NCBI GenBank assembly: GCA_029531795.1
Contig: JAPEIS010000001.1
Coordinates: 186,001-250,000, forward strand
Direction of reading: 5' to 3'
Source: Sclerotinia nivalis
Taxonomy: Eukaryota > Ascomycota > Leotiomycetes > Helotiales > Sclerotiniaceae
Length of the DNA: 64,000 nt
Shown here: piece by piece, positions 1 through 10,665 of the stretch
How the letters are laid out: each line of letters starts with the position of its first letter
Numbering within the stretch: position 1 is the first letter of the stretch
The notes under the pieces: generated by a model
Told to the model about the DNA's origin: nothing
Database searches by the model: none
Seen by the model: only the letters and a program-made list of their open reading frames with translations
Position numbers and translations under genes: made by a program

Positions 1-1013
1 AAGATTCCATAAATAGGTTCAGCAAGCCCTTTAGCTTTGTTTCCATTAACCAACCATTCTCCTCCTAAAAGACTATGATCACAGCGCATAGCGCGGAATC
101 CGTTACCCATCGTCAAACTTTCAATAACGGAAACATATCCGGTTAAAGATTCCTTTCGTTCGAGGATTGACCAGCCATTAGAATTCATTGTAGTATTAAG
201 TTGACTCAAAGCATATGGAGTTGGGACATGTACATTAAATAATGCGGTATGGAATACTGCTGGTAGGATCCAAAGAAGGAGTTTCGAAGGCGCGAAGGCG
301 GCATATAAAGCTTGGAGAACAATTTGCATTCCAAGACGTGTGAAGATGAAGGATTGGCCTATGTGTCGAGAGATCTCATTTGCAGATACATATTCAACCG
401 TTTTGAAGAAAGCATATGATATGATACCTGGTGCTGCATCGGAAATCCAAGGCCATCGACCAGACGTGAGTTCCAAATCGTCCAATGTAGTGGCCGTACA
501 CGAGACGGAAAGAATGAGTAAAGGTAGAAATGTAAGTCCTTCGGTAATAGGAGGTCCAAGGTTAGCGCCCATATAACCGCTCAACTTGAAGAGGAAATAC
601 TGGGCCATTGGGATATAGGCCGCGATTATGGGGAGAAGTTGGGATGGTTTCCTGATTGGAAGATAACGTCTGATGAATAGGTTTGATGACCAGCCTAAGA
701 AGCAAGCTGTCATGACTCCCTTTGAATGCCATATTCCAGCTGGATATGATCCATAAACTGGGGAGAGTGTGAGTTGAGAAACATTTGAATATATGGCGGC
801 GAGTGAGAGGAGGGCAGCTGATTGAGCCAAGACCCAAAGTTGAGATAAGAGAAATCTGGTTGTGGTCTCTTCTTGAGCTTTTGAAGCTAAAGCTTTAAGT
901 TCCTTCTCAAAGTTTTCTTGAGTAAATGATTGTAATTGTTCATCATTTATAATTGTTGGTTTTGATGTTTTGGGGGGTTTTGGTGATGGTTTTGGGGGTG
1001 GTTTTGGTGCCAT
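1..1013 (-). CDS. Membrane-anchored spermine/spermidine synthase family protein (C-terminal part off the window)
   Basis: One open frame of 337 codons runs without a break from an ATG at 1013 off the left edge. The first 18 residues are Pro/Lys-rich. Hydrophobic segments follow at about residues 55-75, 98-114, 125-145 and 160-175, so the N-terminal half is a multi-pass membrane region. Near the edge the frame reads GWSILERKESLTGYVSVIE and then RCDHSLLGGEWLV, which I recognise as the start of the aminopropyltransferase (spermidine-synthase-like) domain of a conserved Pezizomycotina family that fuses a membrane part to this fold. The Rossmann and catalytic part lies outside the window, so activity cannot be judged. 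Whether these proteins make polyamines is not established; the membrane fusion suggests another role. It lies downstream of L-galactonate dehydratase on the same strand, 638 bp away. Confidence 0.75.
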   Translation of the reverse strand, partial: MAPKPPPKPSPKPPKTSKPTIINDEQLQSFTQENFEKELKALASKAQEETTTRFLLSQLWVLAQSAALLSLAAIYSNVSQLTLSPVYGSYPAGIWHSKGVMTACFLGWSSNLFIRRYLPIRKPSQLLPIIAAYIPMAQYFLFKLSGYMGANLGPPITEGLTFLPLLILSVSCTATTLDDLELTSGRWPWISDAAPGIISYAFFKTVEYVSANEISRHIGQSFIFTRLGMQIVLQALYAAFAPSKLLLWILPAVFHTALFNVHVPTPYALSQLNTTMNSNGWSILERKESLTGYVSVIESLTMGNGFRAMRCDHSLLGGEWLVNGNKAKGLAEPIYGI

Positions 1014-1651
1014 GACCTTTGATATCGATGTGAGGTGGTTCGGAAAGTGGAAATAGATGAAGATAACTCAAATGATAATCAAACTCCCACAAATGAGCCT
1101 ATCGAGGGAAAGTGCAAGCAAATTAAAATATCAACATTACCTCCCACATGAGATGGGATTTGGATTTATATATTGATGAATTGACTCTGAATACGTTGCG
1201 ATAAATGTTTTGTTTTAGGCCAATGCGCGAATCCTGAAACGTGAAAGAACCACAAAACACGTGATGTTTTAAATGAGAGATGAGGAAGGAAGTCCTCGCT
1301 CGGAGTTTGATGTTTTCAATCCGTAGGAAGGTTTAGCATAAATAGGGTAAATTGGAGTTTTGACCATGGGATGAACGAATAGGTTAAAATTAAGGACATG
1401 AACGTGTACCTTTATGGTGGTTCATAGATCAAATTTATAGAATGTTCAGCCATCACTTGTTACTGGGGATGTAGAGCGTATAAATAAATGAATAAATAAA
1501 TAAATAGGTATATAAATAATGGTACTACAGTTTTTAGGATAACAAATATGTTATACAGGATGCCATCGTTGCCCTGCGGAAGAGGGCCCAACATGAAAAC
1601 CCTCGACCCCTATTGGGATGAAACATAATCATACAGGATGCCATCGTTGCC
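1014..1651. other. Intergenic, 638 bp
   Basis: This is the 3' flank of L-galactonate dehydratase and the 5' flank of the spermidine-synthase-like gene. It is AT-rich, with a TAAA-type run at about 1481-1506 and one arm of a 23-bp direct repeat (separate entry). No gene is seen. Confidence 0.6.
1481..1506. repeat. TAAA-type tetranucleotide run
   Basis: A short TAAA/TGAA run in the intergenic stretch between two minus-strand genes. Confidence 0.7.
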
Positions 1652-1653
1652 CT
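1553..1653. repeat. 23-bp direct repeat, copies 78 bp apart, at the L-galactonate dehydratase stop codon
   Basis: The same 23 bases (beginning atacaggatg and ending cgttgccct) occur at 1553-1575 and at 1631-1653. The right copy overlaps the first two bases of the TAG stop (1652-1654, read on the minus strand). The left copy lies in the 3' untranslated region. The spacer is 55 bp and shows no second copy. Confidence 0.9.
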
Positions 1654-3125
1654 AGATCTTGATACCCTCCAAGATAGGCTTAGCCTCTTCACTCTTCCAC
1701 CAACTGACTCCATCCTTTCCTGGGAATTCATATTGATCCATACTTGCTGCCTTCATCTCAACACTATATCCTGGCTCCAATGGAGTCTGGTAGTAACCAC
1801 CCTTGATGACAGATGGGTTCTCGAAGTGCTCATGGAGATGGTCGACGTATTCCAAAACGCTCAACTTTCCACTGACTACAACATAGTCAATGGTACTCAA
1901 ATGTTGAGTGTACTCTGGAAGTCCAACACCACCACTGTGTGGGACAATTGGGACACCGAACTTCTTTGCCATGAGCAAAACAGCCAAGACCTCGTTGACA
2001 CCTCCCATACGACAGGCATCAATCTGGCAGACATCAATGGCTCCGCTGGCTAGAAGTTGTTTGAAGATAACTCTGTTTTGACACATCTCACCGGTTGCAA
2101 CACCGATTCCATATGGTTTCAGAGCATCACGAATAGCTTTGTGGCCGAGGATGTCATCAGGAGAAGTGGGCTCCTCGATAAACCATGGCTTAAACTCTTT
2201 GAGTTGTTGCATGTATTCGATAGCTTCAGGGACAGACCAGACCTATATGAATGTTAGTTCTTGAACTTATTGACACTACTACGAGGCAACATACTTGGTT
2301 TGCGTCAACCATAAGAATATTTCCCTTGTCATATCCAATGACCTCTCTGGCAATTGATAAACGTTCCCGATCAGCCTCAACGGATGTTCCAACCTTGAGC
2401 TTGAAATGTCTATATCCCTTTGCCAAAGTTTCCTCCAAGAGCCCCTTCATCTTATCCTTACCATAACCTAACCATCCAGCACTTGTAGTATAAGCCGGAA
2501 CAGCTTTGTTGTTCAAAGCATCTTCGATTCTCTTGGCCTTTCCTCCCTCTTCGGCCTTGAGCATAGCAATGGCTTCTTCGGGTGTAATGGCATCCGTGAT
2601 ATAACGGAAATCGATACAGCTGACGAACTCCTCTGGGCTCATATCTGCCACAATTCTCCACACGGGCTTCTTGAGTGTCTTTGCCCATAAATCCCAGATA
2701 GCATTGACGACGGCTCCAAGGGCAAGATGAATAACACCCTTTTCTGGACCAATCCATCTAAGTTGTGAATCGGAAACGAGATATCTCCAGGTTTGACCCC
2801 AATTCGAGACGAGGGAGGAAAGGGTACGCCCCTTGAGACGATCGGCGACATGGTTGATTGCAGCACATACGATATCGTTTCCACGACCGATTGTGAAAGT
2901 CTGCAAGGGGAAAAGTTGTTAGTAGAGTATATAAACAGGGGAATTGACAGAAAAAGACAACGGTCTTACCATGCCATGACCAGAGAATTCGGAGTCAGTC
3001 TTGAGAATACAGTATGCAGAACTGTAATCTCCAGCGGCGTTCATAGCATCAGATCCAGTCTTGTCGAGAGAAGTGGGGAATCGAACATCTCGAGTATCCC
3101 AACCTGTGATGGTGATTTCAGCCAT
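1652..3125 (-). CDS. lgd1: L-galactonate dehydratase (enolase superfamily), D-galacturonate catabolism
   Basis: Dehydrates L-galactonate to 2-keto-3-deoxy-L-galactonate, the second step of the fungal reductive D-galacturonate pathway, which uses the main pectin sugar. Exons on the minus strand: 3125-2970, 2900-2295 and 2242-1652. Donors are gtaag and gtatg, both acceptors are consensus, and all junctions are in phase 0. The product is 450 aa, the usual family length. It begins MAEITITGWDTRDVRFPTS. The enolase/mandelate-racemase pattern is visible: HFKLKVG (Lys of the barrel) near residue 220, then MVDANQ and WFIEEPTSPDD with metal-binding Asp/Glu, and VPHSGGVGL near residue 350. A start at 3233 is also open, but the ATG at 3125 gives the conserved N-terminus. 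A GaaR-type element lies about 300 bp upstream. The gene symbol follows the named fungal orthologue. Confidence 0.95.
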
Positions 3126-4112
3126 GATGATTGATTTGATGGATGAGAATATGTGAAGAAGAAAAGAGGTATACGGAGAGGTATGAGGGGTGAGTGATGG
3201 AAGAGAAGAGAAAATGGGAAGAAGGATTGACAATCAGGGAAAGAAGCAGACACATATATATATAATTGATTGAGCCATTCAAACTGTTTGAAAAGTAGTC
3301 GAGGAAGTATGATCAATTGGCTCAAGAGTGGGGCAATTCGACGGAAGTCAAAAAGTCCACGATGATTTCTGGTTGTTTTCCTCTTTCGTCTTTAATATTC
3401 AAGGATTCAAAGGATTTAAGGATTTCTATTGGTGGAAGAATAGAGTTTCCAGTCAACCCCGCGCTCCAGACTATTTTTGATCAATTACTCAATCACTTCA
3501 TTCACACTTCCAGGTCACCCAAAATCAACCCCCTCATATCCCCTGATTCGGAAACCCCAACCCCCACATTGTTCGAGAATTTGGCGGGAGAAAGAAAATC
3601 CGGGTGAAGGTAGAATTTTAGTCCATTCATTCATTCATCCATTCATTCATGCAAATAAAATGCAAATACGGAATACAAAATCAAACCGACTAATACTAAA
3701 TCCATTCATTCAATCATAAGAGTACATTAGCCACGTTTGCAGCATCACTTGATTCACTTCCCCATGCTTTTAGCTTTTCTATGCATTCTAGACTTGGTAT
3801 AACCTCGTCTTTTTCGCATTCAATTTCCACATTTATGGCCCAGCTATCGTTTCGAAGGACCCTCCTTGAAAACCTACACCACATTGTCTGTTTTTCGATC
3901 AAAGCGGAACGAAAAGAGATGCTCGTGACACTTCATACTTTACAATGCCAATTCCTGAGCCTAGACTTGAACCTATGGCCGAATTGCTGAGGTGGTTCGA
4001 CAGGAGTAGTGAGGTTTCAAATAGTCTTGTTATTCCACTCATTTCTCAGGATGCAAAATTCGGCGGAAGTTAAAGACTCAACTATTTGGTTTTCTCCTGT
4101 TAAATATATTTC
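3126..4112. other. Intergenic: lgd1 promoter and 5' flank of a decayed gene
   Basis: The first 500 bp are the lgd1 promoter and leader. The stretch 3700-4110 has short open frames on both strands (for example minus 3714-3902) that I cannot match to a family. They may be the ruined N-terminal part of the GH72 relic or chance. Confidence 0.5.
3428..3436 (-). promoter_or_regulatory. Candidate galacturonate response element (GaaR-type TCCNCCAAT)
   Basis: The minus strand reads TCCACCAAT, an exact match to the TCCNCCAAT motif described for GaaR-controlled galacturonate genes in Aspergillus and related fungi. It lies about 300 bp upstream of the L-galactonate dehydratase ATG, in the gene's orientation. 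Confidence 0.6.
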
Positions 4113-6021
4113 ATGGAATGGTATTGCATTTATCAAATCATTTGCAATGATGGTTTGACACAATCCTTCTATCTTCATATCAACACACCCGGAGATTCTA
4201 GGCCAACACGATCTGGTCCTTTCGGGGTCCGTACACTGATTTTTAACCACCGTCTTTTAATGAGAGCTGCCAGCGTAGCCCTACACATGAACTTTGCAAG
4301 GACATTTGACAATTATGATCAATTCCAGCTTTTGCTCAACCAGAAAAATCTTTCACCCCATCATGTATGAAGCTGAGGATAATTTGGAAGTTGGAATAGA
4401 TAGGGATCACTGTGGCAACTTCCCTAGCTCTCAATTTGAGGTAAAGCGAGTTCAACAGCAATCAAACAAATACAAGCGTGGCAAGCGTGGCAAGCATCAA
4501 AAGATTGAGGTTTTTGGAATAACAAGAAGCCGACGATTGATCTACTTTTACCTTTGTTGAAGCACATACATAGTATGTGAGTGCCCGGCATCCGATTTGT
4601 TTGAAGTCATTTATGGTCTTGACATTATTTAATGCATAATCTATAAGTGTGATGAAAGCTTCCATCTGCTGCGATTCTTTTTGATGAAGCCTACACCAAT
4701 AAGTGTGCTTCATTTTGACTCTGTGTTGCTGTTGTTCGTGTATTACAGTTGCTGCTCAATTTCACAAATCTACAGGGTTTCAAAAATAATCCTTCAAGCT
4801 GCTGGACAACGAATTTCACGTAAGTGCAAAGTGGAAGGGTTACGCAAAAAATATCATTAATAGTTCGAGGTATATCAAATCTTGAAGTAAACAATGTATG
4901 ATGGAGATGTCTAAACATGGATGCAAATCCTGAATGACATATCAAACTGGGCTGTGCAGGCTTGAATGCGATAGATGCCCTCCTATCAAACTAATAATAA
5001 GATAAATCCAAGTGTGAAGCACCCTTTGATGCTACTCCATTTCAGAATGATAGACCAAGGCTATGGAGGTGTGGCTAATTAATATGCTTATTTTGGTGCA
5101 AAAAATTCAAGTCCTTCATCTTTCATCACTAGCTCTAGTAAGTGTGGCCGGAAACGAAGTCCAGCTCAACGAGAACTACAAAGCACTTTCTATACAACCT
5201 ACATCTATTAGCGATTCTCCGGCTCAAATATCAGCTTGCACGCCAACCTCCACAACAGCACGGTCATGTCCGCACCAAGGTACAGTCTGGAGTATTCTTA
5301 GACATCGCGTGTTTGTTGCATTTTGCTAATTTCAATAGCCGCCTCAACAACACTTCCTTCAGTGGTGACTACTCAGCTCTGTCACTGCATGGTCGACAGT
5401 GTACATTGCAAGTTCAATCCAACAACATCAATCGTCAAAATCTCGTCAAAACCGCGTCAGTTCGAGTAACCTTATGTTCACAGAACTCAACCATTTGTAA
5501 TAGATTTACCTCGAATGCCGCAAGCTCAAATTATAGTGCCTTCAGCATCTGTAGTCCTGGCAACAAGTGCTGGTTCCTAGGCTCTCAATCAATACTATCC
5601 GAACACTTAAAATTGCGCGGAAAAAACGACCTTTGCAAACAATCAATCTCCAGCAACTTTGGATTCTAGTTGCAGCGACCTCTTGATAAAAGCCGGTTCT
5701 TTAGGCGAGCCACTCATCTATTCAAATACAGCAATATCAGATTCAAACACCACAGGCATCACAAATACCAGAAACACCAATTCGCAAACCAAATCTACCT
5801 CGACATCCTTATCCTTATCCGGTCGAGCTATTACAGAAATAGTAGCTAGTGTCCTCCTAACAACCGTAGCAACCTTCTCTCCTCTCTCATCATCCTACTT
5901 CTACACAAAAGAAAACAAGAATCACATACAGCAGATGAAATTGAGGTGTCTCACATACACATGCACATGCACATGCAGAACCCAGAAACGAGGGACAGAA
6001 ATCGGAATTATGGGCGAATGA
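4113..6021 (+). pseudogene. Decayed GH72 beta-1,3-glucanosyltransferase (Gel/Gas family) with X8/CBM43 remnant
   Basis: Intact members lengthen beta-1,3-glucan in the cell wall. Here recognisable pieces lie in order but in different frames. At 4140-4230 a frame reads FYLHINTPGDS, resembling the family's IYL-x-DVNTP-x-xS block. At 4290-4355 are fragments like the FATIDAF-x-YDNTLAFFSGNEV block. At about 5115-5285 comes LVSVAGNEVQLNENYKAL and TSTTARSCPH, the end of the catalytic region. After an intron-like gt...ag gap (5280-5338) comes TTQLCHCMVDSVHCKF, the start of the Cys-rich X8 domain, closed by a stop near 5469. In another frame SSNYSAFSICSPGNKCW (about 5524-5575), then LNQYYPN followed by a stop, then SSCSDLLIKAGSLG (about 5660-5700). 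A Ser/Thr-rich stretch and a hydrophobic segment near 5830-5900 close it. Several stops and frameshifts and no usable start mean it cannot encode a working enzyme. The C-terminal half is convincing; the N-terminal half is weaker. Confidence 0.7.
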
Positions 6022-6720
6022 TACGTTGATTTCTATGGATGCAGAGACGAGGACGATGTCGACGATGATGGAAAAAAAAACGGGGTTTCTATGTTAATTA
6101 ACTAGGAATCGAGGTATGGGTGTGATGGGGAGATTAGATATGTCTTGGTTTATTGGGATTTGTCATTCTGGGGAACTCTGGGTGGGCGTTTGGATGAGGA
6201 TGAAGATCAGAATGCTAGGTTTGGGAAGGGGAGTGCGTATTAGTGTTAGGGCTGCAGCATTCCAAGATAGTATATGCCCTATTGATTGACTTTATACATA
6301 AAATTGAAACGCCCTGCACATAGTAGGTAGTGTATACACGCGAAGTAGATAAGCATCATTTAAATAGGAATAAATGGAATTACTCCGTACATTAATATTT
6401 CCACCATAATACTATCAACTATCCACATCAAATATCAACTATTAACTGCTGAAATTCAAACAAGTAGAATTAAACAGATACCAAGCTCTGGAGAACGAAT
6501 AGAATAGAATAGAACACAACAGACAGATATTCCTCGTTCCTCCACATATGGATCTATAATCCACTCAGGGTATCAATATTTTGCTAGCTAGTACATCATA
6601 CATCATACGCCATTCCATTCCCCAAAACTCCACTTCGTCCATCAACAAATCGACCAAAAGTTTTGACCCAATGCAACCAAAAACAAGGCTCTTTAGACAG
6701 TAAAAGTAAAACACGATACA
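6022..6720. other. Intergenic, 699 bp
   Basis: AT-rich sequence between the GH72 relic and the 3' end of the Rad60-like gene. No gene or clear repeat is seen. Confidence 0.5.
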
Positions 6721-8199
6721 TCATCTAATCAACACCTCCACCGTATCCATATCATCAAAACCCGCCTCTTCGACCGTAGACTCCACATCCAAATGATCAC
6801 CATCAAAACTGAGAATAATTTTCTTATCCGCCGGAATCCTATTCATACGCCTAAACCCATCTACCAATTTCTGAACCGTCGTCGTAGCTTTCACATACGT
6901 TTTGAATTCCTTGATATCCTTCGATTGCGCCTTGAGTATTAATCGCATCTTGGTTACTGGTTCCGGCACAATTTCCACGGGTTCTTCTTCATCGTCGCTG
7001 ATTTCTTGCGCGGAGGCTGCCTTGCAACATTCGTCCCAGAGGTCATTGGTCCATGCTTCCATGTGGATTCTACCACTGTTGAAACCCTCGCCTGTGCTAT
7101 CGAGATCGCCATTTGTGTTGAAGTCCAGATTTAGTGATGCGCATGTCATAGAGTCGAATAATCTCTTGTTTCTCCATGTGAGTAATATTGCATCTTTTAA
7201 TTCTTCGGGCATGGGTACTCCCTCCCATTGTTGTTTGTCACACCAGGCTTGTCTAACCTCTCGTAACCGTTGATGAAGCTTCCTCTTGATAACTAAATTC
7301 TTGGTGTTTTCAAGTCGAGATGAGATGAAGATTTCTAGGACTGGTTCGCCCTTTTGTTTATCTTGAAAGACGTCGTCATCTGCGGCATTTCGGTCTGGCT
7401 CATGATTTCTATTCGCCCATTCGGTATTACTCCTCTGTTGCGCTAAATCTGCAAGTCGCTTGTTCTCTCGAGCCTTTGCTAATAATTCCGGAAATTCCTC
7501 CTCGGAAAACGCATCTTCATCATCATCACCATCAACAATAGATATGGGATTGGCAGACGCTACAACCGGAGAGGAACTTCTGCTAATGCGTTGCCTAACA
7601 GGCACGATATCCTCGGTTTCGCTATCGCTCAATGATATGTAACCCTTCGCAACAGCTTTACAATCCCCACTCTTCTTCCTTTTACTTTGTACATCTTTCG
7701 CAAAACGACCCATCAAAGTCGTAGGTGAGCGACGCTTTTGTTGCGGGGATCTTGTTTGTGACTTGCGACTATCAGGAGTAGATAATGAAGATTCCCTACA
7801 TCCCCAATCAGCATACATTCATGAAACGATCACACTCCAAGTCCATAAATACCTAGCCCTCAATTCCTCATCTTCCGTCTCACTACCCAAATCATTCAAA
7901 TCCACCTTCACATCCACATCCTCATCCCCAACCTTTCTCCTCTTCTCCAATCTCGGACTGGAAGATGATTTTTCCCTACTCTGCGAGGAGCGTTTTCTCT
8001 CTAAAGTCGCCGCTTTCTTTTCCCTCTTAATTTCCTTCTCCATAACATGTAACGGAAAGAGATCTTTCGCGCGACTAAAAGCATCCGTATGATTTTGACC
8101 CGGTTTAATATTTGGAGCTGGCGACTGGGTTAACTTTTTTTTGAACAGCGAAAACTTCTTTTTCACAGGAGGTGCTTCTACGGTATCGAGGTCTGCCAT
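6721..8199 (-). CDS. Rad60/Esc2/NIP45-type protein with SUMO-like domains
   Basis: Members carry SUMO-like domains that contact the SUMO machinery and act in genome stability with the Smc5-Smc6 complex. Exons: 8199-7853 and 7795-6721, joined in phase 2 (gtatttatgg donor, gatgtag acceptor), product 473 aa. The first half is polar and disordered: Lys-rich KKKFSLFKKKL, RSS runs, and acidic SDSETEDIVPV and SIVDGDDDEDAF stretches, the first of which looks like a SUMO-interacting motif. A first beta-grasp-like domain starts near residue 275 (GEPVLEIFISSRL). The last ~78 residues (KMRLILKAQSKDIKEF to DTVEVLIR) form a clear ubiquitin-like fold. An upstream ATG at 8340 is in frame, but 8199 gives a more typical start and leaves a short promoter shared with LSm6. 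Which of the yeast names is the true orthologue cannot be settled by eye. Confidence 0.8.
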
Positions 8200-8483
8200 A
8201 TTTGTTTGCTGTTTGTGCGACTTGGTCGTGATTTTTGAGATTGTATTTATATTTTCTAGGAGTAGTTGCGATTCCGAGGTTGAAAGCGTGAAGCTATGGT
8301 GGAAATTTTGGTGGGTTGCCAGGCCAGGCTGCGTCTGCATGCGCTAAAAGTACCAGTAGCGATACCGATGCTTTATTCACTGCTATTGTCTTTGTAGGTC
8401 GCGACTACGGTACGACGTTCAAAACTATTTTTCAATCAAAGAAACAATTCCGTGAAACTCACATTGCTATTGTGAAAGAAGAT
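8200..8483. promoter_or_regulatory. Shared divergent promoter, Rad60-like / LSm6
   Basis: Only 284 bp separate the start codons of two divergent genes, so both promoters and leaders must lie here. No TATA box is evident. Confidence 0.6.
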
Positions 8484-8856
8484 ATGGAGAACGGAGCATC
8501 AAATCAAGGCGAAGGCAAGGATCCTTCATCCTTCCTGTCAGATATCATTGGGTCAAGAGTCATTGTAAAGCTCAACAATTCTCTCGTTTTCAAAGGTTAG
8601 CTACTAGTTACCCCTCCATTGCATAGTCCAAAACTTACATATCCGCAGGAGAATTACAATCAGTCGATGGATATATGAATATTGCGCTAGAGAAATGCGA
8701 GGAGTGGGTTCATGGAAAGAAGAAGACGGTTCATGGAGATGCTTTTGTGCGGGGCAATAATGGTGAGGATTCTTCCTTCTGGACATCATCCAGATATGAG
8801 AAGCTAATTCCGTTTGTCTTTCAGTCATGTACATCTCGGCCGATGAGTCTGCATAA
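8484..8856 (+). CDS. LSM6: U6 snRNA-associated Sm-like protein LSm6
   Basis: Subunit of the heptameric LSm rings: LSm2-8 binds the U6 snRNA 3' end in the nucleus and LSm1-7 promotes mRNA decapping in the cytoplasm. Exons: 8484-8595, 8649-8762 and 8825-8856, giving 85 aa. Sm1 is SSFLSDIIGSRVIVKLNN, then ELQSVDGYMNIALEKCEEW, and Sm2 is GDAFVRGNNVMYISAD, which matches LSm6 specifically (the RGNNVMYISAD end). The last exon encodes only the ending VMYISADESA and is easily missed, because the unspliced frame runs on past the second donor for about 50 codons. Introns are 53 and 62 nt. Confidence 0.95.
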
Positions 8857-9084
8857 TAGCACAATGGTGAAAAAGCATTGGGTGGGAGTTATGGAGTGCT
8901 ATACAGGAAGGATCCTTTTACGAAATTCATGATATCCAAAAGATGACGATGGGATGCGGCAAAGCAGAAGAAGAACGGTGAAAATACGTGCATGGCCATA
9001 TTGATAATCGACGTTTCAATATTCGGAAACTGTCGAAATAGGACAAGGGAGTAGCTTCTGAAGCTATTTATGCCATCTATCTAC

Positions 9085-10185
9085 TCAAACCCTTGAGGTC
9101 CAGAAGAAATAAGTTTTCCCATGCAACGCAACCTCGCCTTTCTCATTACGCTCTGCATCCATTTCCTTCAACGAGTTGAGAATCTTCTGCTTTATCTGTT
9201 CTTTCTTCTCCGGCTCTAACACCGTAATCGCGCTCAAAGTCCCGAATCTATTACAAATAGCCTCATCACTCAACCATACCGTCCACTCAACATGATCTTC
9301 TCCCAACGGCAATGAGAACTGTGGAAAATCCTGGCTGAATGTATCCTTCAAGGTTTGCAATGGAGTAGAATCCAATTGATCCTCAAATACTTGTTTCCAT
9401 TTCCCGTTGCGAAAGCGAGGAAGTCCATCTTCAGTACTTTCAACAATATCCTTTAGGACTTGTTCCCATTTCGTTATTGTTGCTCGACCATCTCGTGGTG
9501 AGTTATCTATACATTTTGTGATTAGTAGTAGATGAATAGATGTATTTGTGTAACATACAATCCTCTATGTTCCACTAAACGTTCACATGTTAGTATCTGC
9601 GTCTGTCCCTCAATATCTCAAGATCTCTTACAATCAATCCGAGCGCTCCTCCAGGTCTTAACACTCTATGAATCTCCTTTAAAGACTCCTTAGTAGCAAA
9701 CCTTCTCAATAATCAGTAACAAGCCCCCCCTACCACGAATTAATCACCTATCACTCACCAATGCCAAGACTAACCGCAACACCAAAGTCAGCGAAGATTT
9801 CCCATCTCACCCCATCACAAACCACACAACCACTCACCTGCGAAGCAATAACCGCATCAGCCCAACCCTCCTCAACCTCCATCCCCGCCGCATGACCCCC
9901 CACAATCTTCACCTTCCCCTCCCCAAACTTCCCCCTCAAAACCTCCTTCATCTCCTCATGCGGCTCCACACACAAAATCTCAAACCCCTCCTCCCTCTGC
10001 GCAAGCAAACTAGTAAATTTTCCCGTTCCAGCCCCTACATCAATAATTCTAGCTCCCTCTACATTTTCCACTCCCAGATTACGTAGAAGTTTGGAAAGTG
10101 CTTCGAGTGGGTAGCTAGGACGATGTTTATCGTAGTTTGAGGCGTTGGAGAAGCCGTTTAGGGCTTCGGGTGCTATGGTTGACAT
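9085..10185 (-). CDS. SAM-dependent class I methyltransferase with an 11-nt microexon
   Basis: Exons on the minus strand: 10185-9838, 9769-9759 (11 nt), 9701-9632, 9574-9559 (16 nt) and 9506-9085, total 288 aa. Every junction has GT-AG and the frame closes only if the two tiny exons are included. SAM-binding motif I is IDVGAGTGKF (residues 48-57), followed by CVEPHEEM (acidic end of beta-2). The 11-nt exon supplies SWH, giving VIASQSWHWFATKESL, then HRVLRPGGALGLIWNIED. This is the pattern of the fungal methyltransferase type-11 family that includes yeast Crg1/Tmt1-like small-molecule enzymes. The substrate cannot be told from sequence. Without the microexon the conserved S-x-HWF block would be lost, which supports the model strongly. 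Confidence 0.88.
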
Positions 10186-10665
10186 TTTGAGATTTCTGTG
10201 GAATGTATTGATAGATGTATAGGTGGTACAGATTATTTAAGGCTTGGCGACGTTGGAGGTGTATTTTTATTTACGTTGTTGATTGAAACTACGTCAGTGA
10301 TGTGCGGCCCGGAAACCGGATGGCGTAAACCGCTCCGCATTCGCAAATGGTGGGGAAGGTATGATTGATTGTAAACGACATTGTGAAATGTTATTATTGT
10401 GCAAGAACTACCAATTATTATATGTGTATCAATAAGTATAGTGAAAGGAGAAATTTTAAGAAGGATAATCCCATGCCAAACACCCAATGCTTTCAAAGAC
10501 AGTCTACTGCAATTTCAATATCACTACAAGTACCACCACGGCCGACATTCTTCTTGCATTCGCCAAACCAACTTCGAGCAGTAGATCTTTACCACCCAAC
10601 TCTCCTTCTACATCCCTTCAATATCCAACTCAAACGTGAAAACTCCCCTAGAAGCCAGCATGCAT
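10186..10665. other. Intergenic, 480 bp
   Basis: 5' flank of the methyltransferase and 3' flank of STT4. No gene is seen. Confidence 0.55.

Noticed and set aside
7763..8092. 109-codon plus-strand open frame opposite the Rad60-like gene
   Set aside because: Ser-rich antisense of the coding exons and intron.
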